DNA from: Phoronis australis
Lineage: Eukaryota > Phoronida > Phoronidae
Assembly: GCA_002633005.1 (NCBI GenBank)
Contig: NMRA01000398.1
Span: forward strand, 70,010-134,009
DNA: 64,000 nucleotides
Reading direction: 5' to 3'
A model generated the notes under the pieces. It was not told the origin of the DNA. It was given only the letters and a program-made list of their open reading frames with translations, and ran no database searches. Shown here piece by piece: positions 45,504 through 57,391 of the stretch; position 1 is the first letter of the stretch; each line of letters begins with the position of its first letter. The translations under genes were made by a program, and so were the position numbers.

Positions 45504-47062
45504 CTCCCACTGTCGTTCCTACTATTACTTCGTAATGATGAATTCCACTGTCAGCATCACTAAACGTCTTATCCCATCGTGCGTAGATGGCGCTAGTTGA
45601 TTGTGTGTATTCAACGTCCACGTTGTCAGACTCAGAAAGGGTATCCCAAACCCCATAACCCCTGGCAACCTTCGGTGGTGTAAAATCAACACGCACTCCA
45701 TCGGACTCCACCTCTGTATATTCGTCTTTGTTCCACCAGAAACGCACGTACAACGAATAGTCCTCACCCTGGAGAAGAGCCTTGTTGTATGGTAAACAAT
45801 ACACAGCAGTTTTCAAAAGACCATTGTCAAACACAAACTTTTCAGTGAGAAGATTCAACAAACCAGTGCCCATCCCTTGTTTCTTCTGGCCAAAACCCCA
45901 ATCGTATCGAAAGGCATTGTCCTGGAGCGACCAAGTACCGGCGAGACACTTTTCGGAAGCCGTGTAGTCCTGATCGTTGGTAATATCCAGTCCATCGACA
46001 ACTTTGAGGTTGCCAGGCCCTGACGTATTTGTACAAGCTTGTACATTGCCATCATGTCTGCAGTTGTAAAACGTTCCGCCATATTCACCGCATGAGCAGA
46101 CTTTCTTGCATCCAAACACTACGCAGGAATGCCGTTGAATAAATAAATTATCAGGAGACACAACTTTCACGGAGGTCTGGCCAATATCTGATGTCATACC
46201 AGCCCCATTGACTGCGTAAATGGTAATGTAAACCACGTCACCGACATTTACATTACTGGTGAGTGAAAACGTGTGACTCTGAACTGCGGAAGAGGAGTCG
46301 TGAGCGACGTCTGTTGGTTGCAATATATCCCACTTATGATAGTTAGTTCCGAACGCCACCACATACTTGTCAATACCAGACTGGCCGTCATAAAATTCCT
46401 CCCATTCTAAGTTAGCCTTCGAGCCACCGTCCCCATAAGTCAGTGTGTGTTTGAAGTGCCCCAAATGCGGAGGTGTGGAATCAACAAGCAAAGCTCCAGA
46501 TGTCGCTGTGGTACAGAGTCCAGCTGCATTACATCCCGTGACTATTGCCCAGTAGCGGTCACCATCTGCCATTTGGCGATCGCCAGATAAAACAACAGTC
46601 ACATAGGAAGCAGCGTCCATTTGGTATTCGCTGACTGGGTGCACGTTGTCATCGTGGGATTTAACATCGACCACGTGACGTGCAATAGGACTCTCTCCGT
46701 CAGAGAACTGCCAATTAACACGAATAAGTGAAGGGTCGTACTGGGTGTTGGCCTTACGTGACATACCGTCCACATTAAATGACGGCGTCGTGTTTACAGT
46801 CGGAGCGGTGTTGTCAATAATGAAATGTTGAGATGACACAATGGTAACGTGATCAGCATTGTTTGTTGCCTTGATTTTCACGTACAGTTTCTTATTGGGT
46901 GTGAGCGACAGGCCGCCTTTATGAACTTGTTCTGTGAGATGAGCGTAAGTGTACGAGACTTCGCTGCAATCGTCACTATCATCCTTACCAATGCACCATT
47001 CGTACTGACGGATAAACGAGTGAGGGTCGTGGAATCCAAACCAACGTATGGAGATAGAAGAC
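45504..47062 (-). CDS. Gene 1 exon L: FN3-like modules with cysteine-rich insert
   Basis: The acceptor is TTTGCGTAG and the donor is GTGGGAG|GTAAGA; 1559 bp, phase 2 in and phase 1 out. It contains modules marked by IRWFGFHDPHSFIRQYEW, FIIDNTAPTVN, VNWQFSDGESPIARH, LLVDSTPPHLG and VRVDFTPPK. Between two modules lies a short Cys-rich insert: CVVFGCKKVCSCG .. FYNCRH, six cysteines in about 35 residues. The insert breaks the regular repeat and may be a small disulphide knot. Confidence 0.9.
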
Positions 47063-47399
47063 CTACGCAAATAATGACATTCTTGTGAGTACGTCATTAC
47101 AAAGTACTAAACCTATCTTACAAATACGTCCTAGCAAGAATACATGCGTCCACAAATGCAAAGTGAACAATGTCATTCTAGGGGTGTACATTAGTACCGT
47201 GTACTAAAATTAAGACTAATTTGGCCATAACAATATCGAAGCAGAGAATACGGCGCGCTGATATGCGGCCACCTTGTACATTACATAGAGAGCAAATACA
47301 ATGGATGATCATAATTAAAGGGAGCAGTACTAGACAGATAAAAATAGACTCTACGGGATGCAGAAAGCAAGGTAGCAATGCTCTCCACAGTATGAACAC

Positions 47400-48344
47400 A
47401 CTTGCCACATGTCATCATGATTCTTTAGCAGTTTGAAGGATAGAGAGACGGACGACAAAGAACAGACACAAAAATTAATGGACACCAGAGGGCGCTACGT
47501 AGGTTAAATCCATCCGAGACGGGGTGGATGCTGTTGCCTTTGAGACAGTAACTTAATGAAAAACAATGAAGGAATTTGGAATTCTTCAGGACGCAAATAA
47601 AATTCAAACTGCCATAAGGGAACACCGCAGTAATGGGATTTGCCACAAAATCCACGCCAGCTGTGTTCTCCCAAGACACGTAAACCAAAGTTCATGAAGA
47701 TGCATCAATGTACTTCGTAAATATTCAGCCACATTAAAAATACAAATTTCAATAGGGGGGCACCACAGCTGTCGGTTCCGTCCAAAACTTGTCAGCCGTG
47801 CTGTACCTAGTAGGAACACATAATGCCCATTTTCATAATGATCGTTAGGGTGGTTTTTCTGATAGCAGGTCGATGCCTAACACCTGACTTGGCAACAATA
47901 AAAATGGCCACCAGGTGGCGTAAAATACATCGAATCCATCCGCAAATGGAAAAGTGCTCTATATATTCTATATATATATATATATAAAGTGGTATGGCGG
48001 TAGTTCAATCTGTCCGACAATCAGTTTATGTCGACCCATGTCAACCATTAAACCGTGTGTTCAGTTTTATCAAAAAAAAAGAAATTTCCCTATTGAGCAA
48101 CAGACAAGTTGTGCGGTTTTAGAAACTGAAATGGCTAACGGGGTGCTACGGCAGTCAAATCTGTGCCGCGAAAATCGACTGGCACCTGCGCAATCCCACT
48201 ACATATGGCTAGATTAAGTTTTGTAAAAAAAATCAATCACGTCTTTTTGACAATAATTGAGGGGGGAATATTTTGTCGGCCAAGAAGAGTTGCCACGATC
48301 GTCAAGTGCAGCGGAAAATCATCTGATGCCGGCATATCCCAGCC
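47400..48344. repeat. Interspersed repeat related to the CTCF-motif-like arrays
   Basis: Units with gacaccagagggcgctac, ctgccataagggaacacc, tttcaataggggggcacc and ccaccaggtggcg recur at intervals of roughly 100-150 bp. A (TA)n tract lies near 47968-47986. Non-coding intron between L and K. Confidence 0.6.
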
Positions 48345-49646
48345 GTAAACCCGTGTGTACATTTTCATCAAAATCTAGGCACTGTGACAATTATGGACGG
48401 GCAAGGAAGACATGACCAAAAAGAATAATTGACATAAGTCAATGGACCAACAGACAGGATGATGGGAGGAAAGACGAAAATATTTGTAGCCACATCTGAG
48501 ACTATGATCCTCAAAATTGGATACCAATATTACTTTACAGGTTCGGTACAGAACGTGCACAAATCATTGCACTTATCCTTCGAATTAATCCATCCGTATT
48601 TCCAACTCCCCAGATGAAGTGAGACGCCATACGATCAATTTTTTTTTGAAAATCTTTCTTTTGGTCAGTGCATTCTAGCAGGCATTTGCTACTCAGATGA
48701 TAAAATCAACGTGCATAGCGCAGTTTTACCATTTCATACTATGGACCCGAACAGCAAACTGTTATGAACAAGTTTTTGTTATTCAACTGCACATTCTAAC
48801 ACACAGTCAATACTCGCATAATTTATCAGAGACCAAGAAACAGGGATAAAGGTTAAAAATAACATTATCGGGTTCTTCCCTGGAATGTTGAAAATTGATG
48901 GCATGAACGCAAAAACTGTGGAATCATTAGATAACCTGCATTCACTCGAGTTAAGGTTATACGGAAAAAGACTCGCACGCAAGGGCTCTTTGTCATACTC
49001 ACTTAAAAAACGCAGGCTTCCCCTGTGAATTTACGCATGCAGTATTACAGTAGCAGTACTGAGAATCGGCAACCATTCACTACTTACGTTTCCGCCTGGT
49101 AGGTGGAGTGGAAGTCGTCATATCCTACTTTGATGACGCCAGGGAGTGGAGGAGAATCGTCAGCCACCACACCGTCAGATGTCGCTGTCGTGCACATGTC
49201 GATCTCATTACATGCTTTAACGGTGACGTAATACTTCTCACCCGGGATGAGTTTCATGATGACTGTGTAGGCTAGAGTAAGTATTCCAAACAATATTAAT
49301 AACACATCAAGTATACCTTTATTAATAACCAGGGCCATGTTGTTTTAATATAGAAGGTTGCAGCTTTTTACCAAATTATTGTAACTCAAGCAAAGAAAAA
49401 AGCACATGCTTAAAACGGCTTAAGGACGGAATTCTAATAAAATTTTACCATCAAGAACGCAATTTTGGGGTTATTGTTAAATGAGACGAACATCTTAAAG
49501 TTATTATTAGCTTTGAACAGAACTGTAAATCAACAGAATTTGTTGCGTTTATTTGGTTTTATTAGGAGTTGCCGATTCACACCGCTGTCTGTCAGGCTTC
49601 TGCTGAAGTCGAGGTAGGAGTCTTTACCCCTAAAATTATCACCAGT
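48345..49646. repeat. Tandem duplication, unit 1 (partner 49648-51080)
   Basis: Starts taaacccgtgtgtacatttt and ends aaattatcaccagt. It includes exon K at 49088-49271. It is about 130 bp shorter than unit 2 because of internal deletions near 48430 and 48475. Confidence 0.85.
49088..49271 (-). CDS. Gene 1 exon K, copy nearer exon L
   Basis: The acceptor is CTTACTCTAG and the donor is GGAAAC|GTAAGT; 184 bp, phase 1 in and phase 2 out. It reads YTVIMKLIPGEKYYVTVKAC, then TSDGVVADDSPPLPG. It fits exon J upstream and exon L downstream. An identical exon lies at 50522-50705. Joining both in series would break the frame (phase 2 out to phase 1 in). Confidence 0.82.
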
Positions 49647-49647
49647 N
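49647..49647. other. Single N at the join of the tandem units
   Basis: Unresolved base exactly between the two duplicated segments; probably a placeholder gap. Confidence 0.9.
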
Positions 49648-51080
49648 TAAACCCGTGTGTACATTTTCATCAAAATCTATCTAGTCGCTGTGACAATTAT
49701 GGACGGGCAAGGAAGACATGACCAAAAAGAATAATTGACAACAAGGGGTCTACAACACTTGACTCCTTTCGAAAAGCGAATGGTGTCAGCGCATTTCTAC
49801 CACATACCTATGTATCAACGTTCCCAAAATTCGTCTAGTAGTTTTTTCAAAAGTCAATGGACCAACAGACAGGATGATGGGAGGAAAGACGGAGGAGGTG
49901 TTGCAACCACGAAAATATTTGTAGCCACATCTGAGACTATGATCCTCAAAATTGGATACCAATATTACTTTACAGGTTCGGTACAGAACGTGCACAAATC
50001 ATTGCACTTATCCTTCGAATTCATCCATCCGTATTTCCAACTCCCCAGATGAAGTGAGACCCCATACGATCAAATTTTTTTTGAAAATCTTTCTTTTGGT
50101 CAGTGCATTCTAGCAGGCATTTGCTACTCAGATGATAAAATCAACGTGCATAGTGCAGTTTTACCATTTCATACTATGGACCCTAAGAGCCAACTGTTAT
50201 GAACAATTTTTTGTTATTCAACTGCACATTCTAACACACAGTCAATACTCGCATAATTTATCAGAGCCCAAGAAACAGGGATAAAGGTTAAAAATAAGAT
50301 TATCGGGTTCTTCCCTGGAATGTTGAAAATTGATGGCATGAACGCAAAAACTGTGGAATCATTAGATTACCTGCATTCACTCGAGTTAAGGTTATACGGA
50401 AAAAGACTCGCACGCAAGGGCTCTTTGTCATACTCACTTAAAAAACGCAGGCTTCCCTGTGAATTTACGCATGCAGTATTATAGTAGCAGTACTGAGAAT
50501 CGGCAACCATTCACTACTTACGTTTCCGCCTGGTAGGTGGAGTGGAAGTCGTCATATCCTACTTTGATGACGCCAGGGAGTGGAGGAGAATCGTCAGCCA
50601 CCACACCGTCAGATGTCGCTGTCGTGCACATGTCGATCTCATTACATGCTTTAACGGTGACGTAATACTTCTCACCCGGGATGAGTTTCATGATGACTGT
50701 GTAGGCTAGAGTAAGTATTCCAAACAATATTAATAACACATCAAGTATACCTTTATTAATAACCAGGGCCATGTTGTTTTAATATAGAAGGTTGCAGCTT
50801 TTTACCAAATTATTGTAACTCAAGCAAAGAAAAAAGCACATGCTTAAAACGGCTTAAGGACGGAATTCTAATAAAATTTTACCATCAAGAACGCAATTTT
50901 GGGGTTATTGTTAAATGAGACGAACATCTTAAAGTTATTATTAGCTTTGAACAGAACTGTAAATCAACAGAATTTGTTGCGTTTATTTGGTTTTATTAGG
51001 AGTTGCCGATTCACACCGCTGTCTGTCAGGCTTCTGCTGAAGTCGAGGTAGGAGTCTTTACCCCTAAAATTATCACCAGT
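49648..51080. repeat. Tandem duplication, unit 2 (partner 48345-49646)
   Basis: Near-identical to unit 1 over exon K and both flanks; ends at the same word, accagt. Confidence 0.85.
50522..50705 (-). CDS. Gene 1 exon K, copy nearer exon J
   Basis: Same boundaries, length and reading as 49088-49271 (CNEIDMCTTATSDGVVADD in the middle). Either copy alone gives an open frame from J to L. Confidence 0.8.
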
Positions 51081-51158
51081 TCACGCGTGTGATTTGGGTC
51101 AGCCGTAAAGCGTTCGGCTGCCACTGTGGAATTGGTGGGTTCGATTCCGCGCTACGAT
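51081..51158 (+). repeat. tRNA-like sequence (probable SINE head or tRNA relic)
   Basis: Contains gtcagccgtaaagcgttcgg (A-box region), gctgccactgtggaattg and a perfect B box GGTTCGATTCC (51138-51148). The 5' acceptor side does not pair well with gcgctacga, so it is probably a relic. Confidence 0.45.
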
Positions 51159-51359
51159 TAGTTTCTGTAAAATTGCTTTTACATTGAGAATGTTACTTTT
51201 AACAAAGAGAAGTAATCAGCTAACATTTTCAAATGTTTAAAAACAAACAAGAGCATGTGTAACCACCGTGTGCATGGATACAGCGCAGACGAAAGAGAGA
51301 ATCATCATTTAAACATTCCCACTAAACGGAGAAGGCTAGTAATTTTAATAATAGACTCT

Positions 51360-52045
51360 AGAGGATGAAAAACAAGTCCGAAATGCTCTCCTGTTACCAT
51401 TTTGCCACATTCTTCAAGTAGTTAGGAGAATGGGAAGGCAGAAGACAAAGAAGATGAAAACGGAAGAGCTACTAGCTTGCGCAACGTTGTCAAATCTATC
51501 CGAAACGGGTAGGTTAGAGTTGTCTACTTATCTGCAAATTTCATGAATATCGATCAAGGAACTTGTAGATATAAAGACAAACTCTAAGAAAAAAGTGTCA
51601 CTAGGTGACTTCGAAGTAGTCGGATTTGTCCCAAAACCGTGTCATTTGCATTCTCCTCAATAGGTACAAATGACAAATTTTATGAACTCCCATCAAGGAT
51701 TTTGTATTGAGACACAGGCAAAAATATATTGACACATGAGGGCTCCACAGAAATCGGACCCGTTTAAAAATCGCCGTCGGCAATTCACCTCCCATGCTTA
51801 TTTTCAAGACGATCCTTAGAGTGATTTGACTGATAAAGAGGCAGGCGTAAAAAACTAAAATTGCCACTAGGGGGCTCACCCGTAAATGGATTCGTCCGAA
51901 AATTCGCTCATGCTCCCTGATCTGTAATAAAAACTATCTGCAAAATTTCAAAAATCCCCATGTAGAGGTTTTGGCGATACAGCAGCGGATCCGGACGGAC
52001 GGACAGGCGGACGGACACGGTTAGCGGCATAATGCGCCCACATGT
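51360..52045. repeat. Interspersed repeat of the array family with gacggacgg tail
   Basis: Units with aaaaagtgtcactaggtgac and attgccactagggggctc, ending in cggacggacggacaggcgg and agcggcataatgcgcccac, the same tail as the arrays at 11.1 and 19.1 kb. Confidence 0.6.
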
Positions 52046-52110
52046 TTGTGAAAACAGTGTTGGCACAGGTAGTACGAAGTTAGATTGTTATGTTAAGGAG
52101 ATGAACACAC

Positions 52111-52264
52111 CTTTTACTTGACCAACGTCTTCGAAAGTATGAGCATCCTGCTTCTCGCGTGCTGTTCCCACGGCGACGTAATACCTAACACGTGACTCGC
52201 CATCTTGAAAGCCAAACCAATTGGCTGATATTTCTGTGGTGTCTTGCTGATAATCCCAGTCACC
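52111..52264 (-). CDS. Gene 1 exon J: FN3-like half module
   Basis: The acceptor is GTTTCTTCAG and the donor is AAAAG|GTGTGT; 154 bp, phase 0 in and phase 1 out. It reads WDYQQDTTEISANWFGFQDG, then VRYYVAVGTAREK and FEDVGQVK, continuing in K with YTVIMKLIPGEKYY. A second possible donor (CAA|GTAAAA) would not fit K. Confidence 0.82.
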
Positions 52265-53004
52265 CTGAAGAAACATTGTTGAGCTTTAAATGTATTATAT
52301 AGAACTTTTTTCTACTTTTAAACGTAATCGCGTAGTTGAGACAATGCCACCATCTCGATTGGCCCCAGTAGAGACATTCTAAAGTACGCTTTGATTAAGA
52401 GCAGAACGATGATCGTTTAAGAACTAAAGGTACGCGTAAATTAACCAAAAATACGCGTAGATTTCGCAATCGTTTAAGAACCGTTTGGCGCTTTATACTT
52501 ACGTGAGAAACGCACGTGAATTCGTTTGTTAAATCTGCCTAATTAAATATTCAAGATGTTGGAAAAACCTTTGACACCTGTATTGGAAGCGCGTTCTGCT
52601 TATCAGACTAACTGAAGAGCATTACGGTAAGCGCACATTTTGCTCCGAAAGAAGTAACACGCCGGTGAGACACCATGTATACAAAAAAACAAACACTTCG
52701 CGTTGTGATCATCTGTATTTCCCATTATGGTGCGGCCAATTGATGATGTAGTTTACTGTGTATTCAACCGTCATTTATATAATGTACGTTTGCATATATA
52801 CACCGACAACTCGAACATGAATCTGATCGTCAGAAGTATTGTCGTTTCTTTTGTATGAATTCTATGGGCAAACCTGAAAAAAATAATTAACGTTTACGTA
52901 ATAAATAAGCGGTTCACTGTTTCTTATCCAGTTCGTGCATGCTTCTCACACCAAAGGATTATGGTTATGATTTGTTTTTCTCGAGAGTTCTGTAAATGAC
53001 GTAC
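52265..53004. other. Intron I-J; no recognised feature
   Basis: A/T-rich sequence; no supported coding sequence or clear repeat. Confidence 0.5.
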
Positions 53005-53112
53005 TTGTTTTCTGTCGGGTCCGTCGTAGACGTAGCCTTTGGCTGGTCCTGTTTTATCACATGTGAAAACTGGAGAGTTGGCTACAGTAGACAATCCCAC
53101 CACATTCGTTGC
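53005..53112 (-). CDS. Gene 1 exon I
   Basis: The acceptor is GTTACTTTCAG and the donor is AAACAA|GTACGT; 108 bp, phase 0 at both ends. It reads ATNVVGLSTVANSPVFTCDK, then GPAKGYVYDGPDRKQ, the last strand and linker of a module (fully TGPAKG in place of the usual TPPxxG). Confidence 0.84.
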
Positions 53113-54070
53113 CTGAAAGTAACAAAAGCTGAGCACGGGAACACTACAACGTTGAAAGACAATAAACATGTTATACACCTATTAACAGGCAATAACTACC
53201 ACTTGCTTACTGGAATTTTAAAAAAGGAGACAATGCTCTGTTACTGTTGTCAATCTTAAACAGTATCAAGTAAGTATCACGGTCTTTTTAGTCATCATTA
53301 TGCAAGTTATTCGGAGAGTGTGGGGAACTTCACAACTCACGTTACCACAAAACGAGAACGCGATTTAGATGGGGGCTGGGTGATTTTAATAGCCTAGGAG
53401 AGGCACTAAAAGTCTCAGTGCGTCAATAGACGACAGAGCAGGCCTTGGATGCAATCAACCTATTTCGGGCAGATACATAGTAACGATGAGGAGATCACGT
53501 AAAACTTCGAAACAAACTGATCACCCTTTACCCTCGTCAACAACCAAAATGTTGGAACATGCTTGACACTCATCACAACTCGGAATGCGTGACTTACACT
53601 TGCAGCACTGGCGTAGGCACCACTTTAGTGAGAGAAAAACACTCCCGTAGTCGACACTCATTTTAATTTTGTGTTTGGCCAATCCTGTTCATTGCAAAAA
53701 GTCCACCAGGATTGGCACTCATTTATTTCACTCTCACACACCGGTCGTTAAAAAATTGCATTTAGCCCGCCTCTAGCTATGTTATGATCAATGTCATTGA
53801 GACGGTTATTCAACCACTGAGGGATAGTCTGACCACGTGGAACCATAAATTCTGCTTCGAGACAGCGAATAGACGTTAGCCTAACATTTTATCGCTCAGA
53901 GGAATTGCTGTTTAGGGTGAAATGACCAAGATCGGGACTGAAATCCAATTAAAGACGTATTATTCGTAATAAAACGTACTTAGTGAATTTTGCCTCAATG
54001 GCAAAGAAATACAGTTGACACCAGAGTAGGTTTTAAAGTCATTTTCTATGAAAGAAAGTCGTGTACGTAC
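53113..54070. other. Intron H-I; no recognised feature
   Basis: Nothing supported; short frames only. Confidence 0.5.
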
Positions 54071-54381
54071 AAGGATTTGTGCGTAGTAGTTATGGCCTTC
54101 TATAAGAGGGAGCCCATGGAGGATGACAAAGTTGTGAGAAACTTCGGTGAAAGGCACAATATCCTGACTGTGCGCGTGCGTTCCTATAGCAACCCTGTAG
54201 GTGATCAAAGCACTGTGAAGGTCGTCGAAATGTCCCCAATGGATCTCTACTCGATTGCAATGAACCACCGTTCTGTGTCGAAGTAAGCTGCCCACTCGAA
54301 CAAAGTCCGCTTTTGGGGGCGATGTGTCCACAAAGACTCCTGTTGAAACTGCGTCGACTGATAATCCCACGTGATCAAATG
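54071..54381 (-). CDS. Gene 1 exon H: FN3-like module
   Basis: The acceptor is GATTTTACAG and the donor is CCTT|GTACGT; 311 bp, phase 1 in and phase 0 out. It reads FDHVGLSVDAVSTGVFVDTS, PPKADFVRVG and IHWGHFDDLHSALITYRVAI. The donor was chosen because it makes YYAQIL|ATNVVGLS match the spacing YFVTVR|AFDHVGLS of the previous junction. Confidence 0.84.
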
Positions 54382-54497
54382 CTGTAAAATCGGTAAATTG
54401 TGCCTTTAACTTGTCATGATGAGGTACAAGTAAACTAAGGAATAATATGAGCAATGTTGAATTTAATACCTAAATGTCAAGGTTATGGACGGTGTAC

Positions 54498-54614
54498 CTC
54501 TGACTGTAACAAAGTACGTCTTCCCTGATTCCAGATTCAGACCAGTTGCAGTGGTGCCCAGAGATTGACCCACATCAACAAACGCACGAACGTCCACGCC
54601 GCCTGGTGTTGTTC
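54498..54614 (-). CDS. Gene 1 exon G
   Basis: The acceptor is GATGTTTTAAG and the donor is GTCAGAG|GTACAC; 117 bp, phase 1 at both ends. It reads TTPGGVDVRAFVDVGQSLG, then LNLESGKTYFVTVR. It is too short to be conspicuous as a frame but completes the module between F (IKQYKYGIG) and H (AFDHVGLS). Confidence 0.85.
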
Positions 54615-55947
54615 CTTAAAACATCATAGGCCATTTACAACGAGTTCATCTAGTTCATCATACTTTACAACAACACCTACAGCAAAACAACCATTGTGAA
54701 TCTCACCCAACATTTCAGAACAAGAGCAATGTTGAGTGCTGATATACTCCCGCCGTACACATCTCAATTGGCAGATACAATACATTAAGCGGTGTTCATT
54801 TTTTCAAACAAGCCCACGCACTAGAGTGAGCGACACTGGTCAATTTAAAATTAGAGAACAGTAATGGTTATCCAGAAATTGGTAAACACAATCCTCAAAG
54901 ACATTTACAGTGCCTCAAAAAGTGCCATCAGAACAGTGAGATGCGTCTGAAAGTCAAAGCAAGTCGCACCTTTGTTAGACGGAACACACATTTCATGATG
55001 ATCCTACGAAGAATTTGGTACACATTGAGGCAGGCACGAAATTACAAGACGTGTTGGAATTGCGACACAGAAAACTCAAACAACAACCTAGGGACACAGC
55101 AGTTGTTGGAGCCATCAAATAATCGACGTCACTCATGCTCACTTTGACAAAATTCTATTTTTCACGAGGATTCTTTAATGGGGTATCAAACTCATGCTTT
55201 CTGTCCAAAAACAATTTTGATTTAGGAAACTCACCATAATAGAATTCGTCTCTAATTGTTCCTTAATAAAATTGAAGGTGGTTCCATGGCTTCAAGGCAA
55301 CTAACAGTTCATGATATCTTCACACCAAGATCATCAAATTACAAGTTACCGCGTGACTTGAAATCTTACGAGAAACATTGAACTTCAGCTCTTCCCGTGA
55401 TTCAATTCTAAACTGCATAAAGAACAAGATAAAAAAGACCAATTTTATAACGACATGATTCCTTAATCAAAATATTTTTTGGCAGAAAGCGCGCCTTTAT
55501 TGTCGGTTTAAGCGTTTTAGCACATAGAAGCGCCTACCAAAAGGGAATGCAAGTAAATTTGTCAGCAAGAAACTTAACGCAGGCAAGAATTGTTCGAAAT
55601 TGGGCAAGTGCTGTTCGATCCTAAATACAAAGTCAAGTATTAGCAGTCAAACTCCGTGAAAATTGTTGAACATGGCAGACATTAAGGCAAAACCAACGAA
55701 TTAAAATTGCGTAGACGTAGTAGAAACTACCCAAAAAATCAACTTATACCAGGTTTCCGTCAAAGTAAACCCGAGCGTCAAATTCCGTAGGGGGATAGGC
55801 GGACATCGGATGCCCAAACAAAGATAGTGGCAATATGCACCCACGTGAGCGCATACAAATAAACTTGCGTTTTAATTTCGGTGTGATATGAACAAAAGCA
55901 CACGTCTATCTCTGTGTACATGAAAAGCAAAAAATGACCGCACTTAC
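54615..55947. other. Intron F-G; no recognised feature
   Basis: About 1.3 kb without supported coding sequence or named repeat. Confidence 0.5.
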
Positions 55948-56731
55948 CTATTCCATATTTATATTGTTTAATTCCCGAAGAATGAAACATTACACCTGCC
56001 ACAGATTCCTCGATGTCGACGAATCCCCACCATCTGATGACCAGTTCATGATTGTTCTGTGTGTATCCTTGTTTCAAAGTGTTAACAGCGACAAATCCAC
56101 GGCTTGGCGGATTCGTATCCACTATGAAACCATTACTGCACATGCGAAGTTCTGGGAGAAGCTCCTTTGACTTCTCTCGAGTCACTTCCGTTTGGTCACT
56201 GTGGACGCAGGTGAAGTACTTTTGCCCGTGTTGTAACTTCAGACCAGTGAACGTGACGAAATTGTCTGCCGTCTGGATTTGGTCTCCAATGCATTCTTTC
56301 ATGCCGTGGGCGCAGCCGAAAGGCATCGGCATGGTTGCATTAGTTCCATTTACTTTATGACCAGTGAGATTATATGAATACTGAATGTAGTGGTGGACAG
56401 CCCCTGGTGTGTCTGTTATATACCAAATGTACCATGGATATTGAAGACCAGTGACAGCGGCGGAAACAGTCGCTGGATCTTTAATGTAGTCTTTGTCCAT
56501 TTTGTGAAGAACACGAGCCTTCTCTCCGAGTTTCACACTGTTTATCAGATCGCGCACGCCCTCAGTCGTGCTTAGATCAAAAACATAATGGCCCTCGTCA
56601 ATTCCGCTGTCCGAGATATCGAAGGTCAGAGGCATTGAAGCGATAGAAAAAGCTCTTAGAGGATTATATCCTTTCACAGAGAAGTAGATCGCTTTCAGTG
56701 GTCTGTGCTTCAGATTCATTTCGTGAGTTAC
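55948..56731 (-). CDS. Gene 1 exon F: FN3-like modules
   Basis: The acceptor is TATTCCACAG and the donor is GGAATAG|GTAAGT; 784 bp, phase 0 in and phase 1 out. It starts VTHEMNLKHRPLKAIYFSVK, includes a module with YIWYITDTPGAVHHYIQYSY and cysteines in FGCAHGMKECIGDQ, and ends with CSNGFIVDTNPPSRGF and VIRWWGFVDIEESVAG. The first module deviates from the repeat pattern and carries a longer insert. Confidence 0.88.
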
Positions 56732-56975
56732 CTGTGGAATAAAAGTGACAAAACCTCAGAATATGGGGTATTACGACCAATGGATAGAGTCCAGCGGAGA
56801 AATGGAAGCGTTTCAACATCTAACCCGGCATTGGGGACTATGCCTGTTTCATAAATCTCTACATCTCGTCTGGTCCCTTTGTCCCTGCTGTTGAATACGT
56901 TCCGGTATGCCAGTGTGCGTGGTCTTGGTATTGATTAATTTAGGACACGCCGTTTGTTTCTGAGAAAAAGTAATT

Positions 56976-57131
56976 ATCAGGGGCAGATCCAGGATTTTGA
57001 GTTAGGGGGGGGCAGGGCAGAGTAAATGCCAGGATTTCGCCGTCAGTTCGCACCCCCAAAGTCCAAATGAAATATGGGAGAAATTTAGGGGGGCCATGGC
57101 CCCTTGGCCCCTCCTTAAATCCGCCACTGGT
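56976..57131 (+). repeat. Short interspersed repeat (ggccatggcccc type), copy 1
   Basis: The reverse complement of this segment matches 59045-59191: gcagatccaggattttgag at one end and ttaaatccgccactgg at the other, around a G-rich/C-rich centre. Confidence 0.65.
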
Positions 57132-57278
57132 TATGGTTATCCTGTTAACGCAAATTCTGAAATTCTTGCGAAATATATAGGCTTAGGACATTTTACAGAT
57201 TCTTGTTCAATGCTACAAATCTATTCCTGCTAAAGTGTATTGTATAGTATGTTCACGTTTCGTACGTAAAAAGACACT

Positions 57279-57339
57279 ATGGCAAGAAAACTAGAACAAC
57301 TTATCGCATATGGCAAGAAAACTAGAACAACTTATCGCA
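57279..57339 (+). repeat. Two-unit tandem repeat of 31 bp
   Basis: atggcaagaaaactagaac .. cttatcgca is repeated directly once, about 50 bp beyond the donor of exon D. Confidence 0.8.
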
Positions 57340-57391
57340 GCACATCTTATAACTATGCATTTACTTCGTGTAAAGTAATTGTTTTCTGTAC

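Noticed and set aside
47968-47986. (TA)n microsatellite
   Set aside because: Ordinary simple repeat; noted only as part of the intron repeat.
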